A model generated the notes under the pieces. That model saw only the letters and a program-made list of their open reading frames with translations, did no database searches and had not been told where the DNA came from. A program made the translations under genes and the position numbers. DNA of 64,000 nt from Evernia prunastri. Its lineage: Eukaryota; Ascomycota; Lecanoromycetes; Lecanorales; Parmeliaceae. Position 1 is the first letter of the stretch. Every line of letters starts with the position of its first letter. The DNA is taken from positions 248,001 to 312,000 of the forward strand of contig NKYR01000009.1 of the NCBI GenBank assembly GCA_003184365.1. The letters run 5' to 3'. Positions 11,106 through 21,131 of this stretch are shown piece after piece.

Positions 11106-12411
11106 TCAAGGAAGCTGACCCAAAGGCAGATCCTCGAGGAGGAGGGATGATGCCGAGGGCTTGTAACTGTCGTAGCTGGAAAGGGGTTTGTGGCTTGCGG
11201 GAGATTTGTGACCCTTACCCTTGGCGCGATGGGTGCCGGTTGGGTAGATTTCACGCTCGGGGGTTCCGCGATCGCGGAGTCCGGGTGGAGGAGTCGTCGA
11301 GGTTTTCGAAAGCCGTCGAAATGAGAACAATGGGCGGAGTGCCAGTGATGTGGACTTTTGGTCCTCTGATTCGTCGATGAAGATGATGATGGTCTCCGGC
11401 CGGAACTCCTTGCGGACGTGGCCGAAGGCGTGGATGTAGTCGGGCGACAAGGCTAAGTTTCCTTGCGAGGGAGACTGTGATCGGGGATTGAATGACGAGG
11501 TTCGCCCTTTGTCGGTCAATATCGCAAGGAACGTGGCCCTGGAGGTAACTGGGCGCGTATCCAGTATGAGCTCGTATTGTTTGCTAGCATCATTGGAAAT
11601 ATAGCCTCTTGATTGAGCGATACCTGCACGAATGAGGAACGATCGATCTTCACCGTCAGAGTAGAACGCAGTGGCAAGGGTTTTGGCGCTGACTCCATAT
11701 TTGGTCTCGTTGTTGTTGGGAGCTCCTGGGATACTGCGGCCTGGTGCAATAGGTGGTCTCTGAATGGGACCAGTAATGGAATAGGTTTGGAGAGGAGAGG
11801 CGGGACTGTTGCTTGTATCCGAGCAGGTCTGTATCCAAGATCAATCGATCGGATTCAAACATCTGGGTCACGGAGATACTCCAGCTCTTAGAAAAGTAGG
11901 CTAGTGGACGACAGAAGAGGGCTAGATATGAATGATCTGTCACCGCACCTTCGATTCTGAAATTATACTCATCATCCTCAAAGCATCGATACCGACCTCG
12001 CCATTGCAGTTTCGTGTCATCCTCGTTCCCTGATGCATGATCGATGAGTATTAGCTTGTACGAGGAGAAGGCGTGCTTTTTTTTCCCTGTAATTCCCCAA
12101 CAAGAAACTCCACGTGAGATTTTGCCATCAAAGGAGTAAGCAAAGCTACTCGAGCCGAGGGTCTTCCCACATGTCGAATTTGGAGAGAAGGATTTTGATA
12201 AGCATCGATTTGGCATCTGGTTCTGGTAAAGTGTCCCCTCGAATAGCTGCCAGATGGGCCCGTCACCTTGCAACTGTCGAATGCTCATCAAGCACTCGCA
12301 CTTCAGACTTGATCGTGGTGAGATGATCTTTGAGGTATCCCATATGCGGCGACAAAGCAGTTGGGCCTGTATACGGCGCCATACATAGGTTTGGCTGTCA
12401 ACCTCCTTCAT
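11106..12411 (-). CDS. Hypothetical protein, exon structure uncertain
   Basis: The best supported part is a minus-strand exon from about 11828 down to the stop near 11106. It reads through about 240 codons with coding character (for example GVSAKTLATAFYSDGEDRSF and IISNDASKQYELILDTRP-like text). Upstream it is closed by TGA. A plausible acceptor (ttggatacag) lies just before it, so 5' exons must exist. A second open frame (11656-12411, Met at 12411) covers the expected position. I found no donor that joins the two in phase, so the 5' part is a guess. A further GT-AG pair around 11165-11217 would give a different C-terminus. I recognise no domain. Confidence 0.35.
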
Positions 12412-13024
12412 ACTCTCATAGGCACTCCATAATCAAACCAAGTTATCCTGCATTTGGTTTTCACTCTTTCCCTATACCTTGAAAGGACGATGCTTTGGCA
12501 ACCAAAACCTCTGTTGGTCATGCAGACAAGGCTCTATGTTTGAGCTACTCTACCCATCTTGCTTGCTGTCAGGGCTGAAATGAAATCGAGAAGTTCCATT
12601 GCAATCCTATGAGGACATGTGGGTCTAATCATGATGATTATCGCTCTTATCGCTCTTCTCGCTTGAATCGCTTGAATCGCTTGAATCTCAACCACTATTC
12701 CCTGGCCCATCATCTTCTTGTCTTTCGTCTCAATTTGACAATCGTCTGTCGCGGCGACGTCAACCTTCAGTTCCGCACAGCAAGCCTAATCTGCATACTC
12801 TGCTGTCCCAACGAACTCAGGAATCGGTAAAGCTAAGTTCATCGCGTTGAGAGAAAAGGAATTCCAAGTAGGCATGGTGAACGATAGTCGATAATGAAGC
12901 TGCAAGCATCAATGCTTTGCCTGCTGACCTTAGCCGGCATAACTTTGAATCTCGCTACGCTGACACTTGCGGCGCCAAAAATTACATTCTAGGCTCCTCA
13001 AAAACGTCGAGTGTTGAGCGGGAG
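12412..13024. other. Intergenic region with short 9-bp tandem repeat
   Basis: No convincing gene. Three tandem copies of GCTTGAATC-type 9-mers occur at about 12660-12687, preceded by related CGCTCTTAT/CGCTCTTCT units. This is a minor low-complexity tract. Confidence 0.5.
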
Positions 13025-14107
13025 TCAGTTTTCTTTTCCCATCAGTCTACGGCGATGAGCCAAGCGTGATGGTGGCAACCCCATACGGTTTTTTTGCATT
13101 GCTACAAGAGGGGTCGCCGGCGATATCACTTCCTCACCCTCGGCAAGCTTAATCCAGCCAGTCGATGGCCCCCGAATTTCAGGCCCGGTATAGCCTCTGG
13201 ACTGAGCTATCTCCGTACTGGTTCCCGAACCTCCCAGTCCCACCATCCTTTCATCGGGTATGCTCGGATCTCGGTGGCTTTCTGGAAAAGCGTTTTGCTC
13301 GCGTAGTTCAAAGGCCATGACAAAATCGATAGCTGATGAGAGGGTGGTAGTGACAAGGTTGTCGCTGCTATGTCCGGGGAACATTCCTTGATCAAGCTTG
13401 GGTTGAATGCTTTTGAAGCTAATTGGCGCACTTAATTCCGGTGGAAGGTTTGTACGGAGTAAGTGAACTACTCTCTGTGTACCTTTCTGGCTGGTCTGTT
13501 CATCGACGATGATGATCAGAGCCCGAAACAGAGGCCGGAGTTTGTAGTACCTATTCTGATTTTGATTAATACCAATTGGGCCATGATCATCGTTATATAA
13601 GTAGTTTTCAGTCTCCGTTTCAGTCAAGCTTGTTCTCTTTGAGCACAACGGTAGAATGTATTCGACATGGCCGCACCATGCTCTGTGAATGTCGATGATG
13701 TCTTCGACTGTTATTGCTTGCTTATCAGACGGAATCCTGATGGAGATGAGCTTGGCGACGAAGTTCCCAAAATCGATGTCAACATCATGACCGCGAAACC
13801 ACTGCTCGTAGATGGTGGTGATAATATCCTTCCGATTTCCTGAATCCCTGGAATAGGCTATGGTGTAAGGCTCCAGATGTGGAGTCACAGAGTAGACCGC
13901 TGTAGATTTGTTACAGCTATCCTGAATATGTTCAAGCCTGACTGGCGGATTGGGTAGGCAAGGAGTGAGAATGAGGGGGTCGTTGGCACTGAAATACTCT
14001 CGACAGCGTCTGTGATACCACTCCTGTTCATAGCGAAGTCTATCAAGGATCTCTTCATTGGTCTGCTTAGGGCGTTGCATGATTGGGAAGGAAATCAATC
14101 GAATCAC
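13025..14107 (-). CDS. Hypothetical protein, 360 aa
   Basis: A single minus-strand frame of 360 codons with no interruption. I do not recognise the family. The composition is that of a soluble protein, with no signal peptide or membrane segment. There is a Gln/Asn/Tyr-rich stretch in the middle (NYLYNDDHGPIGINQNQNRY) and a basic C-terminus (RLAHRRRLMGKEN). The second Met (MQRPKQTNEEILDRL, 14080) is a better-looking start than the first. Open minus-strand frames continue upstream at 14117-14416 and 14465-14647, so it could be the 3' exon of a longer gene. I could not link them with convincing introns of normal size. Confidence 0.5.
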   Translation of the reverse strand: MIRLISFPIMQRPKQTNEEILDRLRYEQEWYHRRCREYFSANDPLILTPCLPNPPVRLEHIQDSCNKSTAVYSVTPHLEPYTIAYSRDSGNRKDIITTIYEQWFRGHDVDIDFGNFVAKLISIRIPSDKQAITVEDIIDIHRAWCGHVEYILPLCSKRTSLTETETENYLYNDDHGPIGINQNQNRYYKLRPLFRALIIIVDEQTSQKGTQRVVHLLRTNLPPELSAPISFKSIQPKLDQGMFPGHSSDNLVTTTLSSAIDFVMAFELREQNAFPESHRDPSIPDERMVGLGGSGTSTEIAQSRGYTGPEIRGPSTGWIKLAEGEEVISPATPLVAMQKNRMGLPPSRLAHRRRLMGKEN

Positions 14108-14932
14108 TCAGCGGATTCAATGGCGGTTCAACTTCGATGACGGTGTACTGCACCAGTATACCCTGGAAGTTCGAGAGATTTGAGCCGTGGTGACTGAGCG
14201 TAAAAAAAACAACTTCTTTCTCGGTGTCATTTTAACAGAAGTTGCAACCCCACAACTCTGACTCATTCTCCGTGCCAAGAGCGAGTGGATTCGCGCAAGA
14301 ATACGAGAATACGGGAACTTGATCTTTAGATGAGCCAGAAGTTTCATTGAAGACTCCACCAGGTTTTCATGAACAGCTTGAATAGTTGACACGTAATAGG
14401 GTATCTCTCGTTGCATTTTCGGCTGATCGAAAAGTCCAAGAAAGAAGCCTTTGCTCGAATGACGTTACAACCATACTCGCAGTACGGGTATAGATGTCCT
14501 CTGGATTTTCAACGAGGAATGACGTTCTTTCGAGGGACGAGTATCAACGTGGACATTGATCGCGGTGGACTCCCCACCACTGGATAATGTTGAGCTGGCG
14601 TTTCTGCGGCTGAAACCTCTGTGATATTTGGAAAGAATTTGATTCACCGCTCATGCCGCTTTCTATGAGTTTTCTTGTACCGCTCTACTCAGCTACCTGC
14701 GAATAGGCACCCAGAGACATCACGTGGAGGTGTAGAGTCGGACTTTGTCTCCGTCGACGAGACTGGGCACTTGCGCAATTGGTCCATCACAGACACCTCC
14801 ACCTGTTTCGCAACTAAGGCTACTGCAGATATGGAGGACTGGTCAGAAACCGCATGCACGAAATGCCCATAATGCCCCGCCGTCTAAGCACTACCGAGAA
14901 GTCGAGAGCGCTCTGATCCGCCTGGATCGCTC
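14108..14932. other. Unresolved region with minus-strand ORF pieces
   Basis: Minus-strand frames at 14117-14416 and 14465-14647 have some protein-like character (for example ESSMKLLAHLKIKFPYSRI). They are separated by stops and by GT-AG intervals of only 28-39 nt, too short for normal introns. It may be the 5' part of the downstream hypothetical gene or a decayed gene. Confidence 0.3.
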
Positions 14933-15543
14933 TTACTTCGACGATCTACGTCCCTTTTCTGGTCTGCCGCCGATTTTTTTAATCTCTGCGATGGGGTCGT
15001 GATGACAACGTCTGCCAGAACGAAGTACATGGTAGACGGTGAGCTAGTATCTTCTCATTTTAATACCCGTATACTTCCAACAGTTTTGTTGCCTAATGCA
15101 CTGCAGTGGTCCGTAAGCATTCGTACGATCCCACTTCCATTTGGACATCCCAAGAGGGCGAAAAAGCCGCTATCATTCGTGGTTTCTCCCGGTCTATACT
15201 CAATATAAGGCAGACCCTGATCTTCAGGGCTGCCGTGAGTTCTCGCCTCGCCCAGGATTCTCTGGGTATCGGCATTCATAATCCAAAATCGCTAAATGAT
15301 TCGCAGTCCTCGCAGTACTTGAAGTCTTTTGGCCGCTTCCATCTGGTAAACTTGGAACATGACATCACTCCATTCAAGCCGATTCTCTGGAGCATTGTGA
15401 TCTTCGAACCTATCGTTATTGGTGCACACAATGCTGCCCTGTGGTGCAGATATGAAATTCGAGTAGGCCGGGTCTGGATAGCCATTGCTTGTAACAGATA
15501 CATGTCCAGCCCTCGATTTCAATGTTCTCATTAAGGAGAGCAT
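14933..15543 (-). CDS. Possible gene or gene remnant, unrecognised
   Basis: Two minus-strand frames join smoothly by a 55-nt GT-AG intron near 15258-15312: ...MEAAKRLQ to RILGEARTHGSPEDQGLPYI. The text then runs through ETTNDSGFFALLGCPNGSGI. Beyond that, a second intron (donor gtacga near 15123) could lead to LTVYHVLRSGRR... and a stop at 14933-14935. Reading straight on instead meets a TGA near 15055. I recognise no family. The N-terminus (Met at 15543) has no clear start context. It may be a partial or decaying gene. Confidence 0.3.
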
Positions 15544-15829
15544 TCTCCAGCGCAGCGAAGCCTAGGTCTGCGGCCCCTCCCAGGATTCTAACTTATAATT
15601 GATCTCTCTATCGGAAGCGGAGCAGAGATAGACGAATGTCCTTTTTAAGAATTGTGTATACGCAGATGCATCTGTTTAAGAAAGGAGATGGGGGCTAAGG
15701 ACCTGTGATCGTGCAAATACTTTCATTCAACTTTGGCATCAATTCATGGGTATCATTCGCACATGTATCATACAGGCAGAAATCGAGCTCCCAAACGAGC
15801 TATACAGCAACACAACACGAAGAGTTCAC
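15544..15829. other. Intergenic region downstream of SEN2
   Basis: No gene. It contains the 3' flank of SEN2 (minus strand) and a GA-rich stretch near 15605-15640. Confidence 0.5.
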
Positions 15830-17218
15830 TCAGTCTCGCGCTCTATTCGGCGTCCATCGTTTAAATGTCAATTCTCTCACTTTGTATTGCTTGAGAAGTT
15901 GGGCGATGTCGGTTTCCTCGACGTTTGACGTTCGTTCAGCCAGGGTCGGAGAAGCCCCGGGTGGTGGTGGCACCTCGACATAGCAAATTACCAGATTCTT
16001 CCGCACTTGGCTTTGTACGCGGTTGACGCAATGCAGCCACCACCAACTTTTGCTCTCCTTTTTCTTGGTCGACCGCTGCAACTCTTGGGTTGATCTCCAA
16101 TGAGGGTGAGTATAGGCTGGCAAAACAATGATCGCGAACTCAGCATGCGAGAATACAGGGCCCCGCAAATAAAGAAGCCAGTCAACGGCAAATTTAATCC
16201 CGGGACGGACAACCCAACCTAAAGAGCGGAAGTGGTGGTATACCACGTATTGCAGGAGGAAATGGTCGTCGGGTTGCAGATCCTGGGTTTCGCGGGGTGG
16301 GAAGTAGCTGTGTCGGCGGAAGAGGGTGAGAAGAGTCTCTGGAAGTTCGAAAGCAGAACTGTCATGAGCACGGATCTGTAGTATCCCGAGAGCGTAAAAG
16401 AGGAAGAACGCTTCCGACGGATTTAGCTGAAGGTGTTCTTGGTTTTCGATTGCCGCGGCTCCGGCTTCGAAATCTTTAACGGTGAGCTTCGAAGGGTGGC
16501 TTGCCACAGGTCCCAGGGGAGGTTTCGACACATGGTCTTCTTTCGTAGATATTGTGCCTTCTGTAGCGGTTTCTGGAGACAACGTGATGGGAGGCGGCAC
16601 AGGCGGGCTCAGAGGTTGTTGTTCGAACAGGGGCTCCATGGTCTCCGCCAAGCTATCCACCGGCACGCCATTGAGCCCTTCGTATCGTGAGCGTACTGTT
16701 GGTTCAGTCACATGATCATTGTCATGGATCCGTCTCTCCTCCTTCAGCCTCTCCTCAATAGCCTCTCGCTCCTTTCTCGCTCTCTCCTGCTTAAACCTCT
16801 TCCTCTCCGCTCTCCGCTGAGCTGTGAATTCTTCACTCGTCTCATTGGCGATCAGACCTCTTCTCTTTTTCTCTCGGTCTAACCAGCTAGGCTCACTTCG
16901 GCTCAAGCTGCCTTTACCAAAGAAACCGTTTTCCCACAGTGCTCGTATAGCCGTCTCGTCTGTGACATGTACAGAGCCGGTCTCCGGAGAGAAGCAAGCT
17001 TGGTAGAGTGCCTTAGGATGGGATGACGGAGGGGCGAAGAGTCGGTAGAGGTAGGTGAAGGCGATGTGGAATATGGAGAGGGGATTGTGGGGGATGAGGG
17101 TCGGTAGAGGGTAGGCGGTCACTGGAAGCGGTTTGGCGTGAATCTTCCCGTAATTTGGTCTTGGAGGAGGTCGTGGAAGTGATTCAGAAGGCTGTAGCAA
17201 TGACCCTGTGGCCTCCAT
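15830..17218 (-). CDS. SEN2: tRNA-splicing endonuclease catalytic subunit SEN2
   Basis: Catalytic subunit that cleaves the 5' splice site of intron-containing pre-tRNAs. It is a single exon of 462 residues. The N-terminal part has the fungal SEN2 block NGFFGKGSLSRSEPSWLDRE, followed by a charged coiled-coil stretch (about 130-165) and a low-complexity linker. The endonuclease fold is C-terminal (about 265-415). The catalytic triad is visible as Tyr350 (LLYLRGPVFSHAEF), His358 in the same block, and Lys407 (VQSQVRKNLVICYV). Length and domain order match fungal SEN2. The next feature on the same strand upstream is the U6 snRNA gene. Confidence 0.93.
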   Translation of the reverse strand: MEATGSLLQPSESLPRPPPRPNYGKIHAKPLPVTAYPLPTLIPHNPLSIFHIAFTYLYRLFAPPSSHPKALYQACFSPETGSVHVTDETAIRALWENGFFGKGSLSRSEPSWLDREKKRRGLIANETSEEFTAQRRAERKRFKQERARKEREAIEERLKEERRIHDNDHVTEPTVRSRYEGLNGVPVDSLAETMEPLFEQQPLSPPVPPPITLSPETATEGTISTKEDHVSKPPLGPVASHPSKLTVKDFEAGAAAIENQEHLQLNPSEAFFLFYALGILQIRAHDSSAFELPETLLTLFRRHSYFPPRETQDLQPDDHFLLQYVVYHHFRSLGWVVRPGIKFAVDWLLYLRGPVFSHAEFAIIVLPAYTHPHWRSTQELQRSTKKKESKSWWWLHCVNRVQSQVRKNLVICYVEVPPPPGASPTLAERTSNVEETDIAQLLKQYKVRELTFKRWTPNRARD

Positions 17219-17783
17219 TGAAGCCAGGATTTAGGGACGTGCTCAGGGCCTGGGATGGGGAGTTGACGAGCATGAACACTTTTGCGTAGTCAGCAATATA
17301 TACAGGAGACGTCGATGCTTATTGCGTATGACTTCGGCCGCTCAGATACCGTTGTAGTCTTCTCAAAAGAGAAAGTGAGCCAGCAGAGAAGCAGACATAA
17401 AGTCAGAGTCATGTTTCTAGGCCGCTGTATGGTGTCATCCTCGCAGTGGAGATGCTTATAATGGTTAGGAAAAAAAGGGATGATCAGACTTACAATTGCT
17501 CGTTCTTGCATTTTCCTTTTAGTGCATGCCTGTTGAAGAGTCATTGTTCTAGCGGAGCCGTTGCTTTGAAGTGCAAGTTGCATCCGAAAAAATGGCCGAG
17601 GGGCAGCTAAAGTTTTTCGAGCTGCGAGCATTCGGGGTTCTCGTAGGGCTGCAGATATATTAATCTTACAATTGAAATACAGCTATTATTATTGTATGGT
17701 AGGCGATCATCTCTCAAGAAGCCGAGAAGAGAAAAAAAGAGAGAATAAATAAGATATCAAATTCTAGAAAATGCCAACCAAAA
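17219..17783. other. Region between SEN2 and U6
   Basis: A minus-strand frame (17290-17631) starts with a basic, presequence-like MLAARKTLAAPRPFFRM. It spans a possible 39-nt in-frame intron with a good branch site (cctaacc). It might be a small mitochondrial protein, but I recognise nothing and do not call it. AT-rich DNA with TTATTATT lies at 17680-17700. Confidence 0.35.
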
Positions 17784-17882
17784 AAAATGCGGAGCATCTC
17801 TTCGATTATATGTGTCATCCTTAGTGCAGGGGCCATGCTAATCTTCTCTGTATCGTTTCAAGTTGACCAAATGTCCGAAGAC
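17784..17882 (-). ncRNA. U6: U6 spliceosomal snRNA
   Basis: The minus strand reads as a full U6 snRNA. It has a 5' stem-loop (GTCTTCGGAC), then ATTTGGTCAACTTGAAACG, the invariant ACAGAGA box (GATACAGAGAAGATTAGC), the AGC triad, GCATGGCCCCTGC, and AAGGATGACAC of the internal stem-loop. It ends in an oligo-T tract (8 T, 17780-17787) that serves as RNA polymerase III terminator. U6 is the catalytic snRNA of the spliceosome. It pairs with U4, then with the 5' splice site and U2. No intron interrupts it, unlike the U6 genes of some fungi. The exact ends are inferred from the stem-loop and the T-run. Confidence 0.97.
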
Positions 17883-17902
17883 ATAAAATATGCACTACAC
17901 AC

Positions 17903-17908
17903 ATATAT
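17903..17908 (-). promoter_or_regulatory. TATA box of the U6 gene
   Basis: CATATATG lies 21-26 bp upstream of the inferred U6 5' end, the usual distance for the Pol III TATA element of fungal U6 genes. I did not find a convincing downstream B box. Confidence 0.6.
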
Positions 17909-18527
17909 GAAATTCTGAATCAAAGTCCGTCTACAGATATGATCGTAAAAAATCTCAAGCGTCCATTTACAGATTTAAAAATTCGTACCTTCGAACAATA
18001 GACATGTGAAAGACAGATGGTTGTAAGATTAATATGGACACAGTATCTAGATGTCTCATGACTATACAGGTGAAGGGACGAAGTGCCCTGACCCGTCAAG
18101 AGGGCTCCGGTCGCCTGCTCGCACAGGGGAAGCCCAAATGATACATATCCCATCCAGCATATGATGCATCATCCATGAGCATCCGCTAAATTCTAAAAGG
18201 CCTCGGAAGGTGCTGAAGCGAATGCAGAAGCAAGACAGCTATCAAGCTACTCTATGCAACGCCAAAGCTCTGAGCTAGGGATGTTTCGAACCTTTTATCA
18301 GCCTCATACAGGATGTCAGGACTCTTCAATCGTTATTTCAAGAAGTACTCGTCGACAATTCAGACTCAGGTACCAATCTTTAGCACCCATTTCTTCTCCG
18401 CTTCCTTCGCCCCAAGACGCTCCGCAAATGTGTCGAGGGTATCTCGAATAGCCGCTTTTGGCTGCTTTGGGAACCTTCTCCCATCATTAGCATCTCCGTT
18501 CGCTTTGTTCCGATAAAGATAGTAGAC
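17909..18527. other. Intergenic region upstream of U6
   Basis: No gene is supported. The tail of the CAF-1 gene transcript (minus strand) would lie here. A TTCGAACC string at about 18287 resembles a tRNA/B-box core but lacks any tRNA fold. Confidence 0.45.
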
Positions 18528-20498
18528 TCACTGTTTCTTCAGGACCTCGAGCAAGCCTAGCTTCGTGAGCTCATTCCCATCAACAGCAGTCTTGAACTCT
18601 TGCCACAGCTCTGATGGAATTAGACGCTTGGGGCCTGTCGCGGGTTTCATAGAGGTATGAGTATTCGAGCCAGCGATTTTTGTGCCAGCCGTAGTGGCGG
18701 AAGGAACGAGAAGAGTGTTCTGGCGATTGATCGGGTTCAAAGGGATACGTGGTGGTTCCATGAGCATACCATGTAAGTGTGGTGTGTTGATAGAAGTTAT
18801 CGAGGTGATAGGCTTCCAGTATGAAGTTGAGTAGGGATCAATCGGAAGTTGAGGATTTTCTATGTTTGTCAGCGTTGGTACCGGCACAGGTATTAAGGAC
18901 TTACCCATCAGGATGTCGAGCTTGCAGAGCGATGGGTCCAAGACGTCTAGATTCGCAAGCTGGTAGTCTTCATTTCCAAGACTCTCCCAGCATATTCCGC
19001 TACAAGTAGGCTTTAGATCGCCTAGTAATGGCCCCCTTTTGAGAGCATCATTTTCGTCGTCAAGGAATCCTTCCATGTCATTTTCTTCATCGTCTTCGCC
19101 GACTTCTTCCTCTCCTTCCGAGTTAAGGTCCTCACCCTCCCCAGGCTCTTCCCACTCTGCCTCTGAATCGTAATCGTAATTCGTATTGGGAAGCTCGCGG
19201 CTGAAGGGTTTCCTGCACAGTCTTGACACAGCTCGACGGTCCAGTGACTTGGTGAAAGTTCCAGTATATGGCGGCCTGTAGTCTTCGTCAAATTTTAAGT
19301 ACTTCATCGGTATATTTTTGAGAAGGTCCGTGGGCTTCTGAGTCACTCTACTAAACTGGGATTCGGTCAGGTCGATTGGATTTCGTACCGACCCGTGGAT
19401 CTTTGCCATAATGTCCTTTACTGTATGAATGGCAAAGATATCCTTCACTGCATAGATCCCATCGGAACGTTGGCTTGACTTTGAAGGCAGATGGAGCAGA
19501 TCATAGGCATCGAAGGACCTAGCCGTACCATTTCCTTGACCGAGACCCTCATCAATCTTTGTCCGGGCATATTTTAAGCCTTTCTCATCGCGCGAGAAGC
19601 GACTGTAAGGGGCTAGCACTGTATGTGATTGTAGGAAGAAGGGTGGAAATTGCCGTTCATAGTCCGATGGACAAGCTTTCCGTGGTGTGGCAGACACTGA
19701 TCGTGCTCGTTCTCGTGGAGCGTCCGTAGCATGGATTTCAGCGATCGAATTACGCCGGCTACTTAGCGGGCTTGATATATCGCCCGTTGGGGATGCACTC
19801 GGTGTACCGTTTGGGATGGAAGGCGGGACGAAGAATGCGTTAAGACGTAGTTGTGACTGTAGGAACGTCAGCATCACACACATAACCCTCTCGAAGCCTG
19901 TGTATAAACAGACCCTAGCCTTCTTATTCTTCTCTTCCTCCGCCTTCTGCTTCTCCTCCAGCTTCCTCTGTTTCTCAGCCTCCCGCGCCTTGGCCTGCCC
20001 CTCTTTCGACTTCTTCCGATCCTCCTTCTCAGCTTCTTTCACTCGCTTCTCCTCGTTCCTCCTAGCCTTCTCCTCTTCTTTCTTTGCCTTCTCCTCCTCC
20101 TTTTTTGTTTTTTCTTCCGCTCTCTGTTGCTCCTTGAGCTGTCTCTCCATCTGCTTATCTTGGTTCTCTGCAAACGTGAGCTTGGGTCTCTTATTGGGAA
20201 TCTCCGCTAGAGCGGTTGCAGAGTCCGGAATAGCTGCGATAGAAGTGTTGAAGGCAGTGGAGCTGGTAGACATAGGAAGATCAACGGAACTTGGGCTCCG
20301 TGAGCAAGCCTGGCTGGAGACTGGTACTTGTGTGGCCCCACTCGGAGTCGGAGTGGTCTCATCTCGTACGCGGCCATCCAAGCCAGTATCGGCGTATGAG
20401 CGCTTCAAGGAGGCTGGAGAAGACATTGGGGGTGTGAGGACGCTCATGGATTTAACTTCTGATGCTGCGAGGTGTTGGGGCCTACTTTGCCATATCAT
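18528..20498 (-). CDS. Chromatin assembly factor 1 large subunit
   Basis: Large subunit of CAF-1 (Cac1/Rlf2/p150 family), the chaperone that deposits H3-H4 on newly replicated DNA together with PCNA. Two introns of 3n length are hidden in the open frame: 19857-19913 (57 nt, after KKAR) and 18860-18904 (45 nt, joining DILM to ENPQLP). Removing both leaves 622 residues. Domain order is as in the family. A long Lys/Glu/Arg-rich coiled coil covers about residues 105-195. The central CAF-1 p150 region (MKYLKFDEDYRPPYTGTF...) runs into an acidic stretch (YDYDSEAEWEEPGEGED). A basic C-terminus has LIPSELWQEFKTAVDGNELTK. Translation could also start at the internal Met of MSVLTPPMSSP (20447). Confidence 0.88.
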   Translation of the reverse strand: MIWQSRPQHLAASEVKSMSVLTPPMSSPASLKRSYADTGLDGRVRDETTPTPSGATQVPVSSQACSRSPSSVDLPMSTSSTAFNTSIAAIPDSATALAEIPNKRPKLTFAENQDKQMERQLKEQQRAEEKTKKEEEKAKKEEEKARRNEEKRVKEAEKEDRKKSKEGQAKAREAEKQRKLEEKQKAEEEKNKKARVCLYTGFERVMCVMLTFLQSQLRLNAFFVPPSIPNGTPSASPTGDISSPLSSRRNSIAEIHATDAPRERARSVSATPRKACPSDYERQFPPFFLQSHTVLAPYSRFSRDEKGLKYARTKIDEGLGQGNGTARSFDAYDLLHLPSKSSQRSDGIYAVKDIFAIHTVKDIMAKIHGSVRNPIDLTESQFSRVTQKPTDLLKNIPMKYLKFDEDYRPPYTGTFTKSLDRRAVSRLCRKPFSRELPNTNYDYDSEAEWEEPGEGEDLNSEGEEEVGEDDEENDMEGFLDDENDALKRGPLLGDLKPTCSGICWESLGNEDYQLANLDVLDPSLCKLDILMGKSLIPVPVPTLTNIENPQLPIDPYSTSYWKPITSITSINTPHLHGMLMEPPRIPLNPINRQNTLLVPSATTAGTKIAGSNTHTSMKPATGPKRLIPSELWQEFKTAVDGNELTKLGLLEVLKKQ

Positions 20499-21131
20499 AC
20501 TGTTCCAATATGTACATATGAGGGGATGATTGGTCGAAGCTTATATTCGTGGGGAAGGGCTTTCGTGTTTGGAAGGGACAATTGATGTGCTCAGTTAGCG
20601 CGACACGCTACTCGTACGCCAAGACATACTTTACGAATTTAAAAGCACGAGCCTCGAACTTGGACTCCCTCTATCACATCTACTATGATGGTCGCCTTGG
20701 ATCCTTCTTTCTTGGCCCATTGATCGCCCCGACGCCGCGTTACCAGCATAACCTCATCTTTGCACTATAGCTAATCACACCTCAGCTCAAATGTGAAATT
20801 TTGTTTCTATTTTTACCATCTGATTATGGTGCTACTCGTAAAAGCCAACTAATCTTCCAGACAGCAATTCAGTGTCGACCATGAAAATCAAGATCTAGTT
20901 ACTGAAACTGGGCAATGAAGACCTTAATGCTCCATGGCGCAGGTTTCTGCTTGATTTAATGAGCTTCAGGGTTAGGTGACTGCGGCTGTGTCGACCCCGA
21001 GATTGACAGACCAGTCTTGATCCAGCTCGTTGTGCGTAGCCTTACTGGTATAATCGCCGGATTCTGCCCTGTGAAGCCCCTTTCTGTCAGTCAGGCTGTA
21101 TTGGAAATGGTGCTCGTCCGGTCGAGCTGTT
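20499..21131. other. Intergenic region between divergent genes
   Basis: No gene is supported. It holds the promoter of the CAF-1 gene (left) and, on the right, the 5' flank or a missing signal-peptide exon of the membrane-protein gene. Confidence 0.45.

Noticed and set aside
18281..18300. TTCGAACC string suggesting a tRNA or a U6 B box
   Set aside because: No cloverleaf can be formed around it, and it lies upstream rather than downstream of U6.
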